A stretch of DNA of 64,000 bases from Leptospira kobayashii (GCF_003114835.2 NZ_AP025028.1:3624001-3688000); one strand, 5' to 3'. Positions 24,695-33,910 are shown, numbered from the stretch's first letter. Made by a program: numbers and translations. Notes: generated by a model not told the origin, from the sequence alone.

Positions 24695-25294
24695 CTAAGA
24701 TCTTCCCTCCGTTCCGTTCCACAAAACTTCTAAAATCTGTTTTAACAATTTTTCCCGTTTCTCCGCCAGATGTTGGTAAACCAATTTTGGATGATGAAAG
24801 CCGACTGTGGCTTCGAAAAATATTTTTCCCAGGTTTGCGGCAGTATCTCCTTGGATTGCTTTTTCATCCAAAGCTTTCTGAAGTAACATCTGAAGTTGGC
24901 GATGCATTTCATTTATATGTTTTACAACGAACGGTTTTAAGGATTCTGCCGCCATGTCGAATGCTTTGAAAAGTTCGGGATCCTTTTGCACTTTTTCTTT
25001 TTTCAATTGGTGAAAAGAAAGAAACCACTCAAAGATCAAATCCTTGGATGGTTTCTTTTTTTCGGCGATTTTAAGAAGAGTTTCATCGATTCGGTTCAGC
25101 CATCTTTGGGAAACGGCATTCAGTAACTCTTGTTTATCGGGAAAATGTTTATACAAAGCGACGTGACTTACGTCTAAATCTTTCGCAATATCAACTAGTC
25201 TGAATTTTTCAAATCCGTGCCGACGAATTCTTTCTTCGGCGGCATCGATCGCTTTTTCCCGAATCTCAAGGGGAGTCAGTCCCGTCCTAGGCAT
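24695..25294 (-). CDS. TetR/AcrR-family transcriptional regulator
   Basis: The 199-residue protein has the N-terminal TetR helix-turn-helix (KAIDAAEERIRRHGFEKFRLVDIAKDLDVSHVALYKHFPDKQELL, about 13-58) and a helical ligand-binding half. It begins four bases after the aldo/keto reductase stop, so both are one operon read from the palindromic operator at 26311-26343. Autoregulation and control of the reductase are inferred. The inducer is unknown. Confidence 0.9.
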   Translation of the reverse strand: MPRTGLTPLEIREKAIDAAEERIRRHGFEKFRLVDIAKDLDVSHVALYKHFPDKQELLNAVSQRWLNRIDETLLKIAEKKKPSKDLIFEWFLSFHQLKKEKVQKDPELFKAFDMAAESLKPFVVKHINEMHRQLQMLLQKALDEKAIQGDTAANLGKIFFEATVGFHHPKLVYQHLAEKREKLLKQILEVLWNGTEGRS

Positions 25295-25297
25295 AAC

Positions 25298-26296
25298 TCA
25301 ACTTACTACATGGGCCATTCCTTGTGAAGGATATCTTTCTCCTAAAACTGCGTTTTCATGAAAAATCTCATTCAAGCGGGATTTTTCCTCATCACTCAAT
25401 TGGATTTCCGTTGCTTTCAGATTTTCGGCAAGCCTAGTTCTCTTGGAAGTTCCAATCAATGTGAGAATGTCCTCACCTTGGTTTGCCACCCAAGCAAGTG
25501 CAATTTGAGAAGGAGTTGCTCCTCTTCCATCTGCGATTTTTTTCAATTCTTCCACAAGAAGGTTATTCTTAGTTAGGTTCTCGCTGGAGAATCTGGGAGA
25601 AAAGGAGCGAAAGTCTCCCGGTGCTAAATTTCCTGTGATGGTTCCGGAAAGAAGTCCCCTCGATAAAGCACCGTAAGCAACAAGACTGATTCCCAACTCC
25701 CTCGTTGTAGGCAGAATTTTTTTCTCGGCAACTCGGGTTGCAAGAGAGTATTCGATTTCCAAAGCGGAAACAGGATGCACTTTGTGCGCTCTTCGAATTA
25801 CTTCTTCTCCTGATTCAGAAAGACCCAAATAACGAACCTTTCCCTCTTGGATGAGTTCCGAAATTGCACCAACAGTATCTTCCACGGGAACCTCAGGATC
25901 AGGCCGAGAAGGTTGGTACAAATCGATATAATCCGTTCCCAATCTTTGCAATGAATAACTGACAAAGTTTTTCACTGCTTGAGGCCTTAGATCATAACCT
26001 AGGAATTGGCCGTTATGAGAACGAAGGGCTCCGAATTTGACACTGATAAAAAACTTTTCCCTTTTTCCCTTGATAGCTTCACGTAACAAAAGTTCGTTGT
26101 GCCCCATTCCGTAAAAATCACCAGTATTGAAAAAACTGATCCCTGCTTCCAATGCGGCATGAATCGTAGCGATGCTTTCCTTATCATCGCGGGTGTCTTT
26201 ATTTCCGTAAAAATCGGACATTCCCATACAACCTAGTCCGAATGAGGAAACCAGCGGCCCGCCTTTTCCCAAATTGATTTGTTTTAAATTTCCCAT
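25298..26296 (-). CDS. aldo/keto reductase family oxidoreductase
   Basis: The 332-residue TIM-barrel protein has GLGCMGMSDFYG, the catalytic D60 and Y62 (NTGDFYGMGHNE) and K87 (SVKFG). The usual catalytic His is replaced by Ser130 in LYQPSRPDP. C-terminal GTSKRTRLAENL binds the NADPH phosphate. It is probably an NADPH-dependent carbonyl reductase of a detoxification type. It is the first gene of the operon with TetR and lies under a strong palindromic operator. Confidence 0.9.
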   Translation of the reverse strand: MGNLKQINLGKGGPLVSSFGLGCMGMSDFYGNKDTRDDKESIATIHAALEAGISFFNTGDFYGMGHNELLLREAIKGKREKFFISVKFGALRSHNGQFLGYDLRPQAVKNFVSYSLQRLGTDYIDLYQPSRPDPEVPVEDTVGAISELIQEGKVRYLGLSESGEEVIRRAHKVHPVSALEIEYSLATRVAEKKILPTTRELGISLVAYGALSRGLLSGTITGNLAPGDFRSFSPRFSSENLTKNNLLVEELKKIADGRGATPSQIALAWVANQGEDILTLIGTSKRTRLAENLKATEIQLSDEEKSRLNEIFHENAVLGERYPSQGMAHVVS

Positions 26297-26310
26297 CTCC
26301 GTTCTCCAAT

Positions 26311-26343
26311 AGTTACAAATTACATTATATGTAATTTGTAACT
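26311..26343. promoter_or_regulatory. palindromic TetR-type operator
   Basis: AGTTACAAATTACA and TGTAATTTGTAACT are perfect 14-base inverted arms around TTATA, starting 15 bases upstream of the reductase start codon. This is the length and symmetry of TetR-family operators. The downstream tetR gene is the obvious ligand. Confidence 0.85.
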
Positions 26344-26493
26344 AAATAAAGTCAATCCGTTTTTCGAATAATTTCCGGGTAAAGAACCTGTTCGCAATCG
26401 AAAGAAGACAGTGAAGTTCGGGAACTCGCGGAGGTTGCCGGGGGAAATTCGTAAGAGGTACCACAAATGTTTTTGGGACCAAACGGGCTTATG

Positions 26494-26949
26494 GCAAAAA
26501 GGCGAACTTATTTGAATAAAATTTCGGGAAACACTAACCTCGCTTTACAAGGAGAAGGTGATATGATAAAAGGAAGACATCGGGTGGCGGGTGGTTAACC
26601 CCTCCCAATGTCGATAGGGCGGGGATAGTATTCGAAAAAATCCTTTCATACCAATTTCGGATGATTCCAAAGCGCCAGGGATCGGAGCGAGGAGACCGTC
26701 AGGTCTCCGTCCGAAGGACCGAAGCGGATGCGGAGTCGCGGAAGAGCCCGGTCGGGGACTTGAACGGATTTCGGTTATCTAACAGATCCGAGGTGCCCAA
26801 AGACGAAAGGCAATTAAAAATAGTTTAAAAGGTTTTGAATTTGATTAAAAGCAAGTGAGATGTTTCTCGCGGTGGCGAAGGCCAGGACGGCCGAAGCTCG
26901 CCCGTCGTAACAGGAAGTTACGCGGGCAGGAGCGGGGAACGTCGAACGT
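26494..26949 (+). repeat. structured interspersed element, copy B
   Basis: Same order and spacing as copy A: end motif 26494-26514, 67-base spacer, 52-base block 26582-26633 identical to copy A, 125-base module 26672-26796 aligned without gaps (14 mismatches counted), and branched module 26859-26943 closed by GATGTTTCTCGC..GCGGGGAACGTC. It ends exactly at the loa22 stop codon. Bases 26344-26493 before it hold no gene; GTAAGAGGTACCACAAA (26451-26467) recurs at 62324. An 84-codon frame crossing the element is not a gene. Confidence 0.85.
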
Positions 26950-27516
26950 TTACTTAGTAACTACTTGGAAAGTAACTCGGCGGTTGATTCCGTCTGTTTC
27001 AGAAAAACCGGAAATAGGAGCGGTAGAACCGGATGCTTTCGTAGTGATTCTTTCAGCAGGAATTCCTTGTTTTACAAGTGCATCTTTTACTGCATCGGCA
27101 CGAATTTGAGAATAATATCCGTTACCTTTTTTAGCGCCTTCTGCTTCTTCCGGACCGGATGCGTCAGCATGCCCGATAATTTGCAAAAGATACTCTGCAG
27201 GAAGTTTGTTCAAAGCTTCTTTGATATAAGAAACGTTGTCTTTTGCCCAAGTGTTGAAGTCTTCTTTTTGAACGTCAGCTTGTTTGTAGCTAAATCCTCT
27301 TCTACGAACTCCATCCGGATAACGATAATCCTTCAGTGCCGTGTTGATTTCGTCCAAAGCTACCAAATTCAAGTCGCGTGAAGAGACAGTGTTTGAAGTA
27401 TTGGATGAAGTGGACGTATCTGCTTGTGGTTCTTGCTTTGGTTCTGTAGAAGAACAATTGGAAATAGCGAGCGAAATACCAGCGATGAGGAGAAGATTAA
27501 AAATTCCTTTTTTCAT
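26950..27516 (-). CDS. loa22: Loa22-like OmpA-domain lipoprotein
   Basis: The 188-residue protein has a signal peptide with lipobox AISNC (Cys21), a Ser/Thr-rich linker and a C-terminal OmpA peptidoglycan-binding domain (IIGHADASGPEEAEGAKKGN, RADAVKDALVKQGIPAERI, NRRVTF). KDYRYPDGVRRRGFSYKQADV closely resembles the segment preceding the OmpA domain in Leptospira Loa22, a surface lipoprotein needed for virulence in pathogenic species. It probably tethers the outer membrane to peptidoglycan. Its 3' UTR is formed by repeat copy B. Confidence 0.9.
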   Translation of the reverse strand: MKKGIFNLLLIAGISLAISNCSSTEPKQEPQADTSTSSNTSNTVSSRDLNLVALDEINTALKDYRYPDGVRRRGFSYKQADVQKEDFNTWAKDNVSYIKEALNKLPAEYLLQIIGHADASGPEEAEGAKKGNGYYSQIRADAVKDALVKQGIPAERITTKASGSTAPISGFSETDGINRRVTFQVVTK

Positions 27517-27575
27517 CAGTTGACCTACCTTTCAGATTCCATAGTTTAGAACTTTTCATTAGATAACAACCGAAA

Positions 27576-28514
27576 ATGCAAATATTTGTTACTGTTTCCG
27601 AAGAATACAATCAATCTCGCCTGGATATTTTCCTAAAAGACAATGCAGGTGATGATTTGTCCCGATCCACGGTACAAAAATGGATCGATTCCGGATTTGT
27701 TAAGAATTCGGAAAACCCGGAGAAGCCTCTCAAAAACGGACATAAAGTCTCCACCGAAGAAAAATACTTAATTGAAATTCCTCCCAAACCTCCTTCTCGT
27801 TTGGAGCCAGTGCAAATGGACATTCCTGTTTTGTACGAGGAAGAAGAGTTTATGGTGATCCATAAAAAAGCGGGCATTCCTTGTCATAGCGGGCCGGGTG
27901 ACGACTCCCCTTCGCTTGTGAACGGACTGCTGTATCAATTTCAAAACTTATCCAGTGTGGGTGGAGACAGAAGACCGGGAATTGTACATCGTTTGGACAA
28001 ACCTACGGAAGGCGTGCTTGTCATTGCAAAATCGGACAGAGCACACGCTGCGCTTTCCAAAATGTTCCAAGAAAGAATGGTCAAAAAAAGTTACTATGCT
28101 TGGGTTTTGCAATCGCCTGTGGAAGGAAAAGGTACGATCAATCTACCGATCGGACGCCATCCCGTGGAAAGAATCAAGATGTGCGTCAGAGAAGACGGAA
28201 GAGCCGCAGTCACTCATTATAAAACGGAAAAAATAATACAAACCCATACCGGACGAAAGTATTCCTTTTTGTCTTTGGATTTGGAAACAGGGCGCACCCA
28301 CCAAATTCGTGTTCATTTACAAAAATCGGGCTGCCCTGTTGTAGGCGATAGTTTGTATTCCAGATCCGCAAAAGAATATGCACAATACGGATTGTTGTTA
28401 TTTTCCAAAAAGATCGAATTTCCTCATCCGTTTCAGGCGGATAAGACGGTGACTGTGGAATTGGATTTTCCCGAAAGATTCAAAACTTTCGAAAGAAAAT
28501 GTGTTAGTTATTAA
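27576..28514 (+). CDS. RluA-family pseudouridine synthase
   Basis: The 312-residue protein has an N-terminal S4 RNA-binding domain (QSRLDIFLKDN... RSTVQKWIDSGFV, about 13-58) and the synthase domain with RPGIVHRLDKPTEGVLVIAKS, whose Asp is catalytic, and GRTHQIRVHLQ. It converts uridine to pseudouridine in 23S rRNA or tRNA; RluD-like by layout, target not resolved. Followed after 27 bases by a membrane-protein gene on the same strand. Confidence 0.92.
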   Translation: MQIFVTVSEEYNQSRLDIFLKDNAGDDLSRSTVQKWIDSGFVKNSENPEKPLKNGHKVSTEEKYLIEIPPKPPSRLEPVQMDIPVLYEEEEFMVIHKKAGIPCHSGPGDDSPSLVNGLLYQFQNLSSVGGDRRPGIVHRLDKPTEGVLVIAKSDRAHAALSKMFQERMVKKSYYAWVLQSPVEGKGTINLPIGRHPVERIKMCVREDGRAAVTHYKTEKIIQTHTGRKYSFLSLDLETGRTHQIRVHLQKSGCPVVGDSLYSRSAKEYAQYGLLLFSKKIEFPHPFQADKTVTVELDFPERFKTFERKCVSY

Positions 28515-28541
28515 ATCATAATCAAACTCTAATTGTGATTT

Positions 28542-30023
28542 ATGTTCTTTGTATTAAGAATCCTAGTTGTATCTTTCTTTTTTTGGATTCTCTTTCCCTC
28601 TTGGGAAAGGATTTATTTTTATCATTTCGGGGAAGTCACAAATAGTGATGCACTTTATCCCTTTTTATTTGCAGGTGATTTTTGGACCGCTCCTTCCTAT
28701 GTGACAGGATGGTCTTTTCCTCCTTCCCATTATTTTTTCCCTGATGTATTGTTCTTTATCTTAGGTTATCCTCTCTCAAGCGAAGTTTTTACTCTATATT
28801 CCTTTTATGCAGGATTTTGTTTTGTTTTTGTTTATTATTTTTTCCGCCAAATGAAAATTCCAAATTACGCGAGTTTGGCGGGATCTGTCTTTCTTTTGAA
28901 ATTAGGCGAAATCTCTCCGGTATCCTGGGGGCAATTTTATCTACCGGGATTTCACTCCGCAGAAATATTTTTAGTACTCTGTTTTTTTATTTTATTCAAA
29001 AGAAAAGATAAGGCCCGATTTTCTTTCGTTTTTCCTTTCATCCTACTTACTTCCGTTAGTTTACTTTCCGAATCATGGTTTGCCGTTCATTCCGGCCTTC
29101 CCCTATTGATTTTATTTTTGGCGGATAAAAACGGTCAGAAATCCAAAACCATTCTTTTTGTAATCGTTTCCATAATTTTATATAAAGTTGCTGTGTTTTA
29201 TTTGGGTCATCTCGGATTTCGATCTTATTCTCCGAATGAATTTCCGATTAAAAAATTGCTACTGGAAACCTGGGCTTCCTTCAAAATAAATCCCAGTTCT
29301 TATCTATCTTCCGTCTTTATCGAAAATGCAAAACTCCCCGTTTCAAAATTCTTATTCCCTGCCTACTGGATCTTCGTTTTGTTTTTTTTATTTTCTTGGA
29401 AAAAATTTCAAAAGCAAATCCAAGATAAAGAAACCTATCATTCCACGCTTCTTTATCTCTATTTGATTCTATCCCCTTTTTGCGGATTATTATTTTTATC
29501 CTTAACGGGAATCGAATTTAACGCCCGTTATTTATTCATTCTACCGATCTCCTGTTTCGGATTGTTTTGCTATTTTTTGAAAAAAAGAAGGATCTTACTA
29601 AGAGTTTTCCTGTCTACTTTCCTAGCATTTACTCTAGTAGGTTCCAATCGTTTTGCTCCGGATCCAAAGTTAGAAGAACAGATTCTTTCCGGTAAAACCA
29701 AACAAAGCCATAGAATCGAATGTACTGTCCAAACTTGGAGAAAATGGGGAAAGCCGATCGGTGCTGCTGATTATTGGCCGGTAAAATATCTGAAAGTGAT
29801 GAGCAAAGAATCCATCCATTTGATTCCACTAACAGAGTCGGGAGAATATTATCCTTGGATCCACAACCGAAATTGGGATAAGGGGATTGCCGACTTAGGC
29901 GATACGAACTCTTTTGATTGGGCAATCACAGAAGGCGAAAAGAAGGAAATCTGGAATCGAAAGGGAGTGGAATTTGAATCTTGCGAAAACTGGCAGCTCA
30001 TCCGCTTTGATTTATCCCAATAA
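28542..30023 (+). CDS. polytopic membrane protein, possibly glycosyltransferase-like
   Basis: The 493-residue protein is strongly hydrophobic with about ten membrane helices in the first 370 residues and a soluble C-terminal part rich in Trp and Tyr. The early acidic loop EVTNSDALYPFLF and the overall layout recall GT-C lipid-linked-sugar transferases, whose Asp sits in the first periplasmic loop. No diagnostic motif proves this. A role in surface polysaccharide modification is speculative. Confidence 0.65.
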   Translation: MFFVLRILVVSFFFWILFPSWERIYFYHFGEVTNSDALYPFLFAGDFWTAPSYVTGWSFPPSHYFFPDVLFFILGYPLSSEVFTLYSFYAGFCFVFVYYFFRQMKIPNYASLAGSVFLLKLGEISPVSWGQFYLPGFHSAEIFLVLCFFILFKRKDKARFSFVFPFILLTSVSLLSESWFAVHSGLPLLILFLADKNGQKSKTILFVIVSIILYKVAVFYLGHLGFRSYSPNEFPIKKLLLETWASFKINPSSYLSSVFIENAKLPVSKFLFPAYWIFVLFFLFSWKKFQKQIQDKETYHSTLLYLYLILSPFCGLLFLSLTGIEFNARYLFILPISCFGLFCYFLKKRRILLRVFLSTFLAFTLVGSNRFAPDPKLEEQILSGKTKQSHRIECTVQTWRKWGKPIGAADYWPVKYLKVMSKESIHLIPLTESGEYYPWIHNRNWDKGIADLGDTNSFDWAITEGEKKEIWNRKGVEFESCENWQLIRFDLSQ

Positions 30024-30076
30024 ATTTTTGATTGGATTTTTAGAAATTCCCAATTAATTTTGCGATATAGGCACTC

Positions 30077-30820
30077 ATGATAGAAACATTAACTGACCCT
30101 TCCCTTTGGGCGGCCCTTCTCACCCTAACGGCACTTGAAATCGTTTTAGGAATCGACAATATTATTTTTATTTCGATCCTATCTTCCCGTTTGCCAAAGC
30201 AAAAACAAAAGAAAGCCAGACAAATCGGACTTCTCCTAGCAATGGTTACACGAATCTTGTTGTTATTTTCGCTGTCATTGATTATGAAATTAACCTCACC
30301 GTTATTTACCATATTTAGTCACGAAATCAGCGGAAGAGATCTGATTTTGATTGTGGGCGGACTCTTTCTGATGGCGAAATCCGTCACGGAGATTCACCAC
30401 AAACTGGAAGGTGATCCTGAATCCATGGAAGGAAATTCCAAAAAAACCACTTTCACAAAGGTAATCGTTCAAATTATGATTTTGGACATTGTATTTTCTT
30501 TGGATTCTGTGATCACTGCCGTAGGAATGACGGACCAATTAGGAGTGATGATCGCAGCCGTAGTTTTATCCGTCGGGTTTATGTTGATGTCCAGTGGAAG
30601 CATTTCCGATTTTGTGGATAGCCATCCTACCATCAAGATCCTTGCTTTAAGTTTTTTAATTTTGATCGGCTTGGCATTATTCGGCGAAGGTTGGGAATTG
30701 CACATTCCGAAAGGGTATATTTATTTCGCTATGGCTTTTTCCGTCATTGTAGAACTTTTAAATATGAAACTTCGTAAGCCGGACGAAAAGCCGGTGGTAT
30801 TAAAAGGTAAATTCGATTGA
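30077..30820 (+). CDS. TerC-family integral membrane protein
   Basis: The 247-residue protein has about seven helices with the TerC acidic motifs LEIVLGIDNIIFIS near 19-32 and ILDIVFSLDSVITAVGM near 136-152. TerC proteins are linked to metal (manganese) efflux and tellurite resistance. It is translationally coupled to the DUF1569 gene through a TTGA overlap, so a two-gene operon is likely. Confidence 0.9.
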   Translation: MIETLTDPSLWAALLTLTALEIVLGIDNIIFISILSSRLPKQKQKKARQIGLLLAMVTRILLLFSLSLIMKLTSPLFTIFSHEISGRDLILIVGGLFLMAKSVTEIHHKLEGDPESMEGNSKKTTFTKVIVQIMILDIVFSLDSVITAVGMTDQLGVMIAAVVLSVGFMLMSSGSISDFVDSHPTIKILALSFLILIGLALFGEGWELHIPKGYIYFAMAFSVIVELLNMKLRKPDEKPVVLKGKFD

Positions 30821-31389
30821 AACGATCCAAGTTTTTAAAAAATCTTGCCGGTACTACTTCCATTCTGCTGTTACCGGCTTACGTGCGTTCGGAGTCCGTC
30901 GTTATGACTGATACTGATTTTATGGAAAAAGCAAATTCACTGAAATCATTGAAGGAAACAAAAGAGTTTTTGACTACATTGATTCCTTCCGAACCTTTAT
31001 TGGTTATTTCAGGTGGATGGTCTTTGGGAAAGGTGTTTTCCCATTGTGCTCAAAGTATCGAATATTCTATGAATGGTTTTCCCGAAATGAAACCCGCAGT
31101 GTTCCGCGGAACTGTCGGCAAACTCGCTTTTTCTATTTTTTCCCTGAGGGAAAAGATGAGTCATGGGTTGGAAGATCCCATCCCTGGCGCTGCCGATTTG
31201 GAAAACACAATCGAGTACAAGCTGGGACTGAACCGGTTATTGCAAAGTATCGATCTCTTTCAGAAACTGGAATCTTCCCAATTGAAACCTCATTTTGCTT
31301 ACGGAGAGTTGGATAAAGAAGAATTCGATCTGGCACATACTCTTCACATCAAAAATCATTTTGAGAAAATAGTAAAGAAGATCAGCTAA
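30817..31389 (+). CDS. DUF1569 (DinB-like) secreted protein
   Basis: The 190-residue protein starts at TTG 30817, four-base overlapping the terC stop. KRSKFLKNLAGTTSILLLPAYVRS resembles a twin-arginine-like or Sec signal. The body (SGGWSLGKVFSHCAQSIEYSMNGFPE and KPHFAYGELDKEEFDLAHTLHIKNHF) matches DUF1569, a DinB-type four-helix bundle with His metal ligands. Function unknown. A later ATG at 30904 would delete the signal and is less likely. Confidence 0.8.
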   Translation: MKRSKFLKNLAGTTSILLLPAYVRSESVVMTDTDFMEKANSLKSLKETKEFLTTLIPSEPLLVISGGWSLGKVFSHCAQSIEYSMNGFPEMKPAVFRGTVGKLAFSIFSLREKMSHGLEDPIPGAADLENTIEYKLGLNRLLQSIDLFQKLESSQLKPHFAYGELDKEEFDLAHTLHIKNHFEKIVKKIS

Positions 31390-31446
31390 ATCTCAGGAAT
31401 TACAACCTAACAATAAAATTCGATACATCAGGGAACTCTTTTATCT

Positions 31447-32346
31447 TTATAATTTGAGTTCCCACCTTTCTTCTATGAGTCCCGGTTTCCATATATCATT
31501 CTGTTTCGAATCCGTGAGGATAAAATTAAAACGATCATATAAATTGCGTGCCGCCTCCAAGTGACTGAGAGTCCACAAAGACAATTGGGAAAAGTGCTGC
31601 CGACTGTATTCGATAGCGGTAGTAAGTAGTTTTTTACCCACACCTAAGTTTCGATAGGATGGTTCCGAATAAAACCAACGCAATTGTGCTGATTTATTTT
31701 CCGAATGTATGATACCGATTGCTCCTATAATCCGATCATTGCTTTCTGCTACCCAAACTTTATCCAAGTCGGATCGATTTTTCAAAAAATCGGAAATCCC
31801 ATTGATTACATAATGTTCGAATGTATCATTAAATTCATATTCCGCTTCATACAATAATGCGTGTCTATGAATGATATATCCCAAATCACCCGCTTTGCTT
31901 TCCCGTATTGAAAATGATGCTTCCTTTCCCGATAAAGTTTGCCGTATCGTATCCATTGCCGAAACCAACTCGCTTATTTCAAAAGCCGACGCCCGTTTCA
32001 TAAGGTTTGCAATTTGTGCATTCGATACATTATTTAATTCGGCAAGTTCTTGTTTTCCTTTTTTGCTCAAGGTAAGCATTAAAACTCGTGTGTCCTCTTT
32101 GCTTTTTTTACGGATGATCATCCCGTTTCTTTCCAATTGTTTTAAGGTTCTGCTCAGATACCCTTTATCAATACTGAAAAGTTGAACCAAACTACTTGCA
32201 GTGCATAAATCCGTACTACCGATCTCATACAAGATGCGTGCTTCCGTTAAAGAATATTTACTATTAAGAAAATGAGCATTTAGAAGTCCCAAAGCATTTG
32301 TGTAATACCTGTTGAATTCCCGAACCTTGTCGACGTATGTTTGCAT
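31447..32346 (-). CDS. MarR-type regulator fused to GNAT acetyltransferase
   Basis: The 299-residue protein has an N-terminal MarR winged helix (about 25-135; SLTEARILYEIG, GYLSRTLKQLERNGMIIRKKSKEDTRVLMLTLSKKG) and a C-terminal GNAT fold (about 145-299; IRESKAGDLGYIIHRH, EPSYRNLGVGKKLLTTAIEYS giving the acetyl-CoA loop). The fusion is a known architecture in which the acetyltransferase may modify a small molecule or protein. CCAAAAG..CTTTTGG (32391-32420) upstream could be its operator. Confidence 0.88.
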   Translation of the reverse strand: MQTYVDKVREFNRYYTNALGLLNAHFLNSKYSLTEARILYEIGSTDLCTASSLVQLFSIDKGYLSRTLKQLERNGMIIRKKSKEDTRVLMLTLSKKGKQELAELNNVSNAQIANLMKRASAFEISELVSAMDTIRQTLSGKEASFSIRESKAGDLGYIIHRHALLYEAEYEFNDTFEHYVINGISDFLKNRSDLDKVWVAESNDRIIGAIGIIHSENKSAQLRWFYSEPSYRNLGVGKKLLTTAIEYSRQHFSQLSLWTLSHLEAARNLYDRFNFILTDSKQNDIWKPGLIEERWELKL

Positions 32347-32472
32347 AAGAGATCCACTCCTCTATCAAAAGAGGGTAATCAAAAAGGTAGCCAAAAGCAA
32401 CTAAAATTTGATACTTTTGGATTTGTATAAATTATGTTTAGAGACATAATTATTTCACGCGGGTGGTGAAAT

Positions 32473-32601
32473 CCCCCGCCCTGTGTAGGGTTGGGGGGTG
32501 AGGGTCGTGGGCTGCAAACATCCACCTAACACAAAACGATCGTTTTGCCGACTTTATTTGCCAAATCTTTGAATTTTTTACAAATAAGTTCGCCTTTTTG
32601 C
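32473..32601 (-). repeat. partial repeat element, copy C (end motif plus hairpin)
   Basis: The end motif of copies A and B recurs exactly at 32581-32601, inverted, five bases from the SCO stop codon. Upstream lie a perfect 16-base palindrome CAAAACGATCGTTTTG (32532-32547) and a hairpin CCCCC-G-CCCT/AGGG-TT-GGGGG (32473-32497) comparable to the G/C hairpin of the full copies. The branched modules are absent. The rest of 32347-32606 holds no gene. Confidence 0.6.
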
Positions 32602-32606
32602 CGGAA

Positions 32607-33323
32607 TCATCCTTTGCTTTTTTTGATGTTCTCTTCTTCTTTCAACGTCTTCAATTCAATCAGCAATCTTTCCAAATCACCTGATCCTTTGGCTCTGTAC
32701 ATTCCTCTTAGATACTGATCTTTATCTAGTAAGTATACATTTTCCGTATGTACGAAATCATTCAGATTGTTTTGCCCTTGGATGACTTTCACGTCCGCAC
32801 TGAATTGATTTCTCGCCATATCGTAAATCGTATCCTTCGAACCAGTAAGAAAAGTCCAATTATCTCCTGTTATCCTATACAAACCGCGAAACTTTTTCAA
32901 TTCCCCTATCGTATCAATCTCTGGATTTACGGAAATCGAAACAACATGAACGTCTGTTTGGTTATCAATCTTTGGTAAAAAATTCAACATACTTCTGGTG
33001 ATCAAAGGGCAAATGCCTGTGCATTTTGCATAAAAAAAAGTGACAAGTGTGTATTTGTTTTTGAGATCATGAAGTGTGAAATTCTTACCCTCATGGGAAC
33101 GAAGTGAAAATTCAGGAATTTTTTTCAAATCCGACGGTAAATCTTTTCCATCTTCCCGCCAATAAGGATCCATTGTTCTTCCTTTAAAGTATGGCAATAT
33201 CCCTTCCTGAGGAACGGATGAAAATGTAAGTTCGGGATAAAAATTCGGTTTTTGCTCTTTGCAGGATAGAAGAAAAAATAATATGAATAATATCGAAGTT
33301 GGATAAAAAAACTTCCCGATCAA
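32607..33323 (-). CDS. SCO1/SenC-family copper chaperone lipoprotein
   Basis: The 238-residue protein has lipobox FLLSC (Cys21) and a thioredoxin fold with the SCO copper site: CTGIC at 101-105 and His192 in DFVHTENVYLLD. SCO proteins deliver copper to cytochrome oxidase CuA or act as thiol reductases in the periplasm. The start is TTG, overlapping the upstream stop (TTGA). It is third in a YHYH-MORN-SCO operon. Its 3' end abuts repeat copy C. Confidence 0.9.
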   Translation of the reverse strand: MIGKFFYPTSILFILFFLLSCKEQKPNFYPELTFSSVPQEGILPYFKGRTMDPYWREDGKDLPSDLKKIPEFSLRSHEGKNFTLHDLKNKYTLVTFFYAKCTGICPLITRSMLNFLPKIDNQTDVHVVSISVNPEIDTIGELKKFRGLYRITGDNWTFLTGSKDTIYDMARNQFSADVKVIQGQNNLNDFVHTENVYLLDKDQYLRGMYRAKGSGDLERLLIELKTLKEEENIKKSKG

Positions 33324-33910
33324 TTGAGATTCCTCTTATCTTGTTTTTTTATGGGCTCGCAAATTTTACTTCCAGGCATCCCCGCAGAACTACCGTTATC
33401 CGTAAAAACTATATTCATATAGATTTGCCCGTTGCGATTCCACTTTTTGGTGACAATCAATTTGCTGTTCTGATCGAATTTTTCATAAAGGGAAGGTTTT
33501 CCATTATCATACCATTCCCAACGATCATTGATATAGTTTCCGTCTTTGAACTCGGAATATTGTTTATTATTCCCATTGGGAAACCAAGATCGATGAATCC
33601 CTTGTTTTTGGCCCTCTTTGAAATATCTTTGCTCCAAGAGTTGTCCGGCATTATTCTTAGAAATAAACTCTCCGTCTTCCAGCCCGAGTTTGAAATGAGT
33701 GGTTTGAATTTCGTCCAAAGCGGGGAGATCCTGTCTGATCACTCCGTCAAAAGGTTGCGCTTTATAAAAAATTCTACCCTGGAATAAGGTAATGTTCGGA
33801 TCTTTTGAATCAATAGACAGGTTGTCTCGGCAGTATAACAAATGCAATACTGCCAAAACACCGATTAGAGTTAAGAACGATCTAATTGGATACGGATCCT
33901 TTATTTCCAT
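33320..33910 (-). CDS. MORN-repeat (YwqK-like) lipoprotein
   Basis: The 196-residue protein has a hydrophobic leader with a lipobox-like LHLLYC and repeated aromatic beta hairpins of the MORN-2/YwqK type (EQRYFKEGQKQGIHRSWFPNGN, YSEFKDGNYINDRWEWYDNGK, KKWNRNGQIYMNIVF). Function unknown; the repeats usually bind proteins or lipids. It overlaps the YHYH gene by 29 bases and the SCO gene by four, so all three are co-translated. Confidence 0.78.
   Translation of the reverse strand: MEIKDPYPIRSFLTLIGVLAVLHLLYCRDNLSIDSKDPNITLFQGRIFYKAQPFDGVIRQDLPALDEIQTTHFKLGLEDGEFISKNNAGQLLEQRYFKEGQKQGIHRSWFPNGNNKQYSEFKDGNYINDRWEWYDNGKPSLYEKFDQNSKLIVTKKWNRNGQIYMNIVFTDNGSSAGMPGSKICEPIKKQDKRNLN

Noticed and set aside
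26855..27109. 84-codon open frame (plus strand) over repeat copy B and the loa22 3' end
   Set aside because: It is antisense to loa22 and crosses the repeat; nothing protein-like is seen.
33299..33787. 162-codon open frame antisense to the MORN gene
   Set aside because: Covers the junction of two overlapping minus-strand genes with clear families; no start signal.
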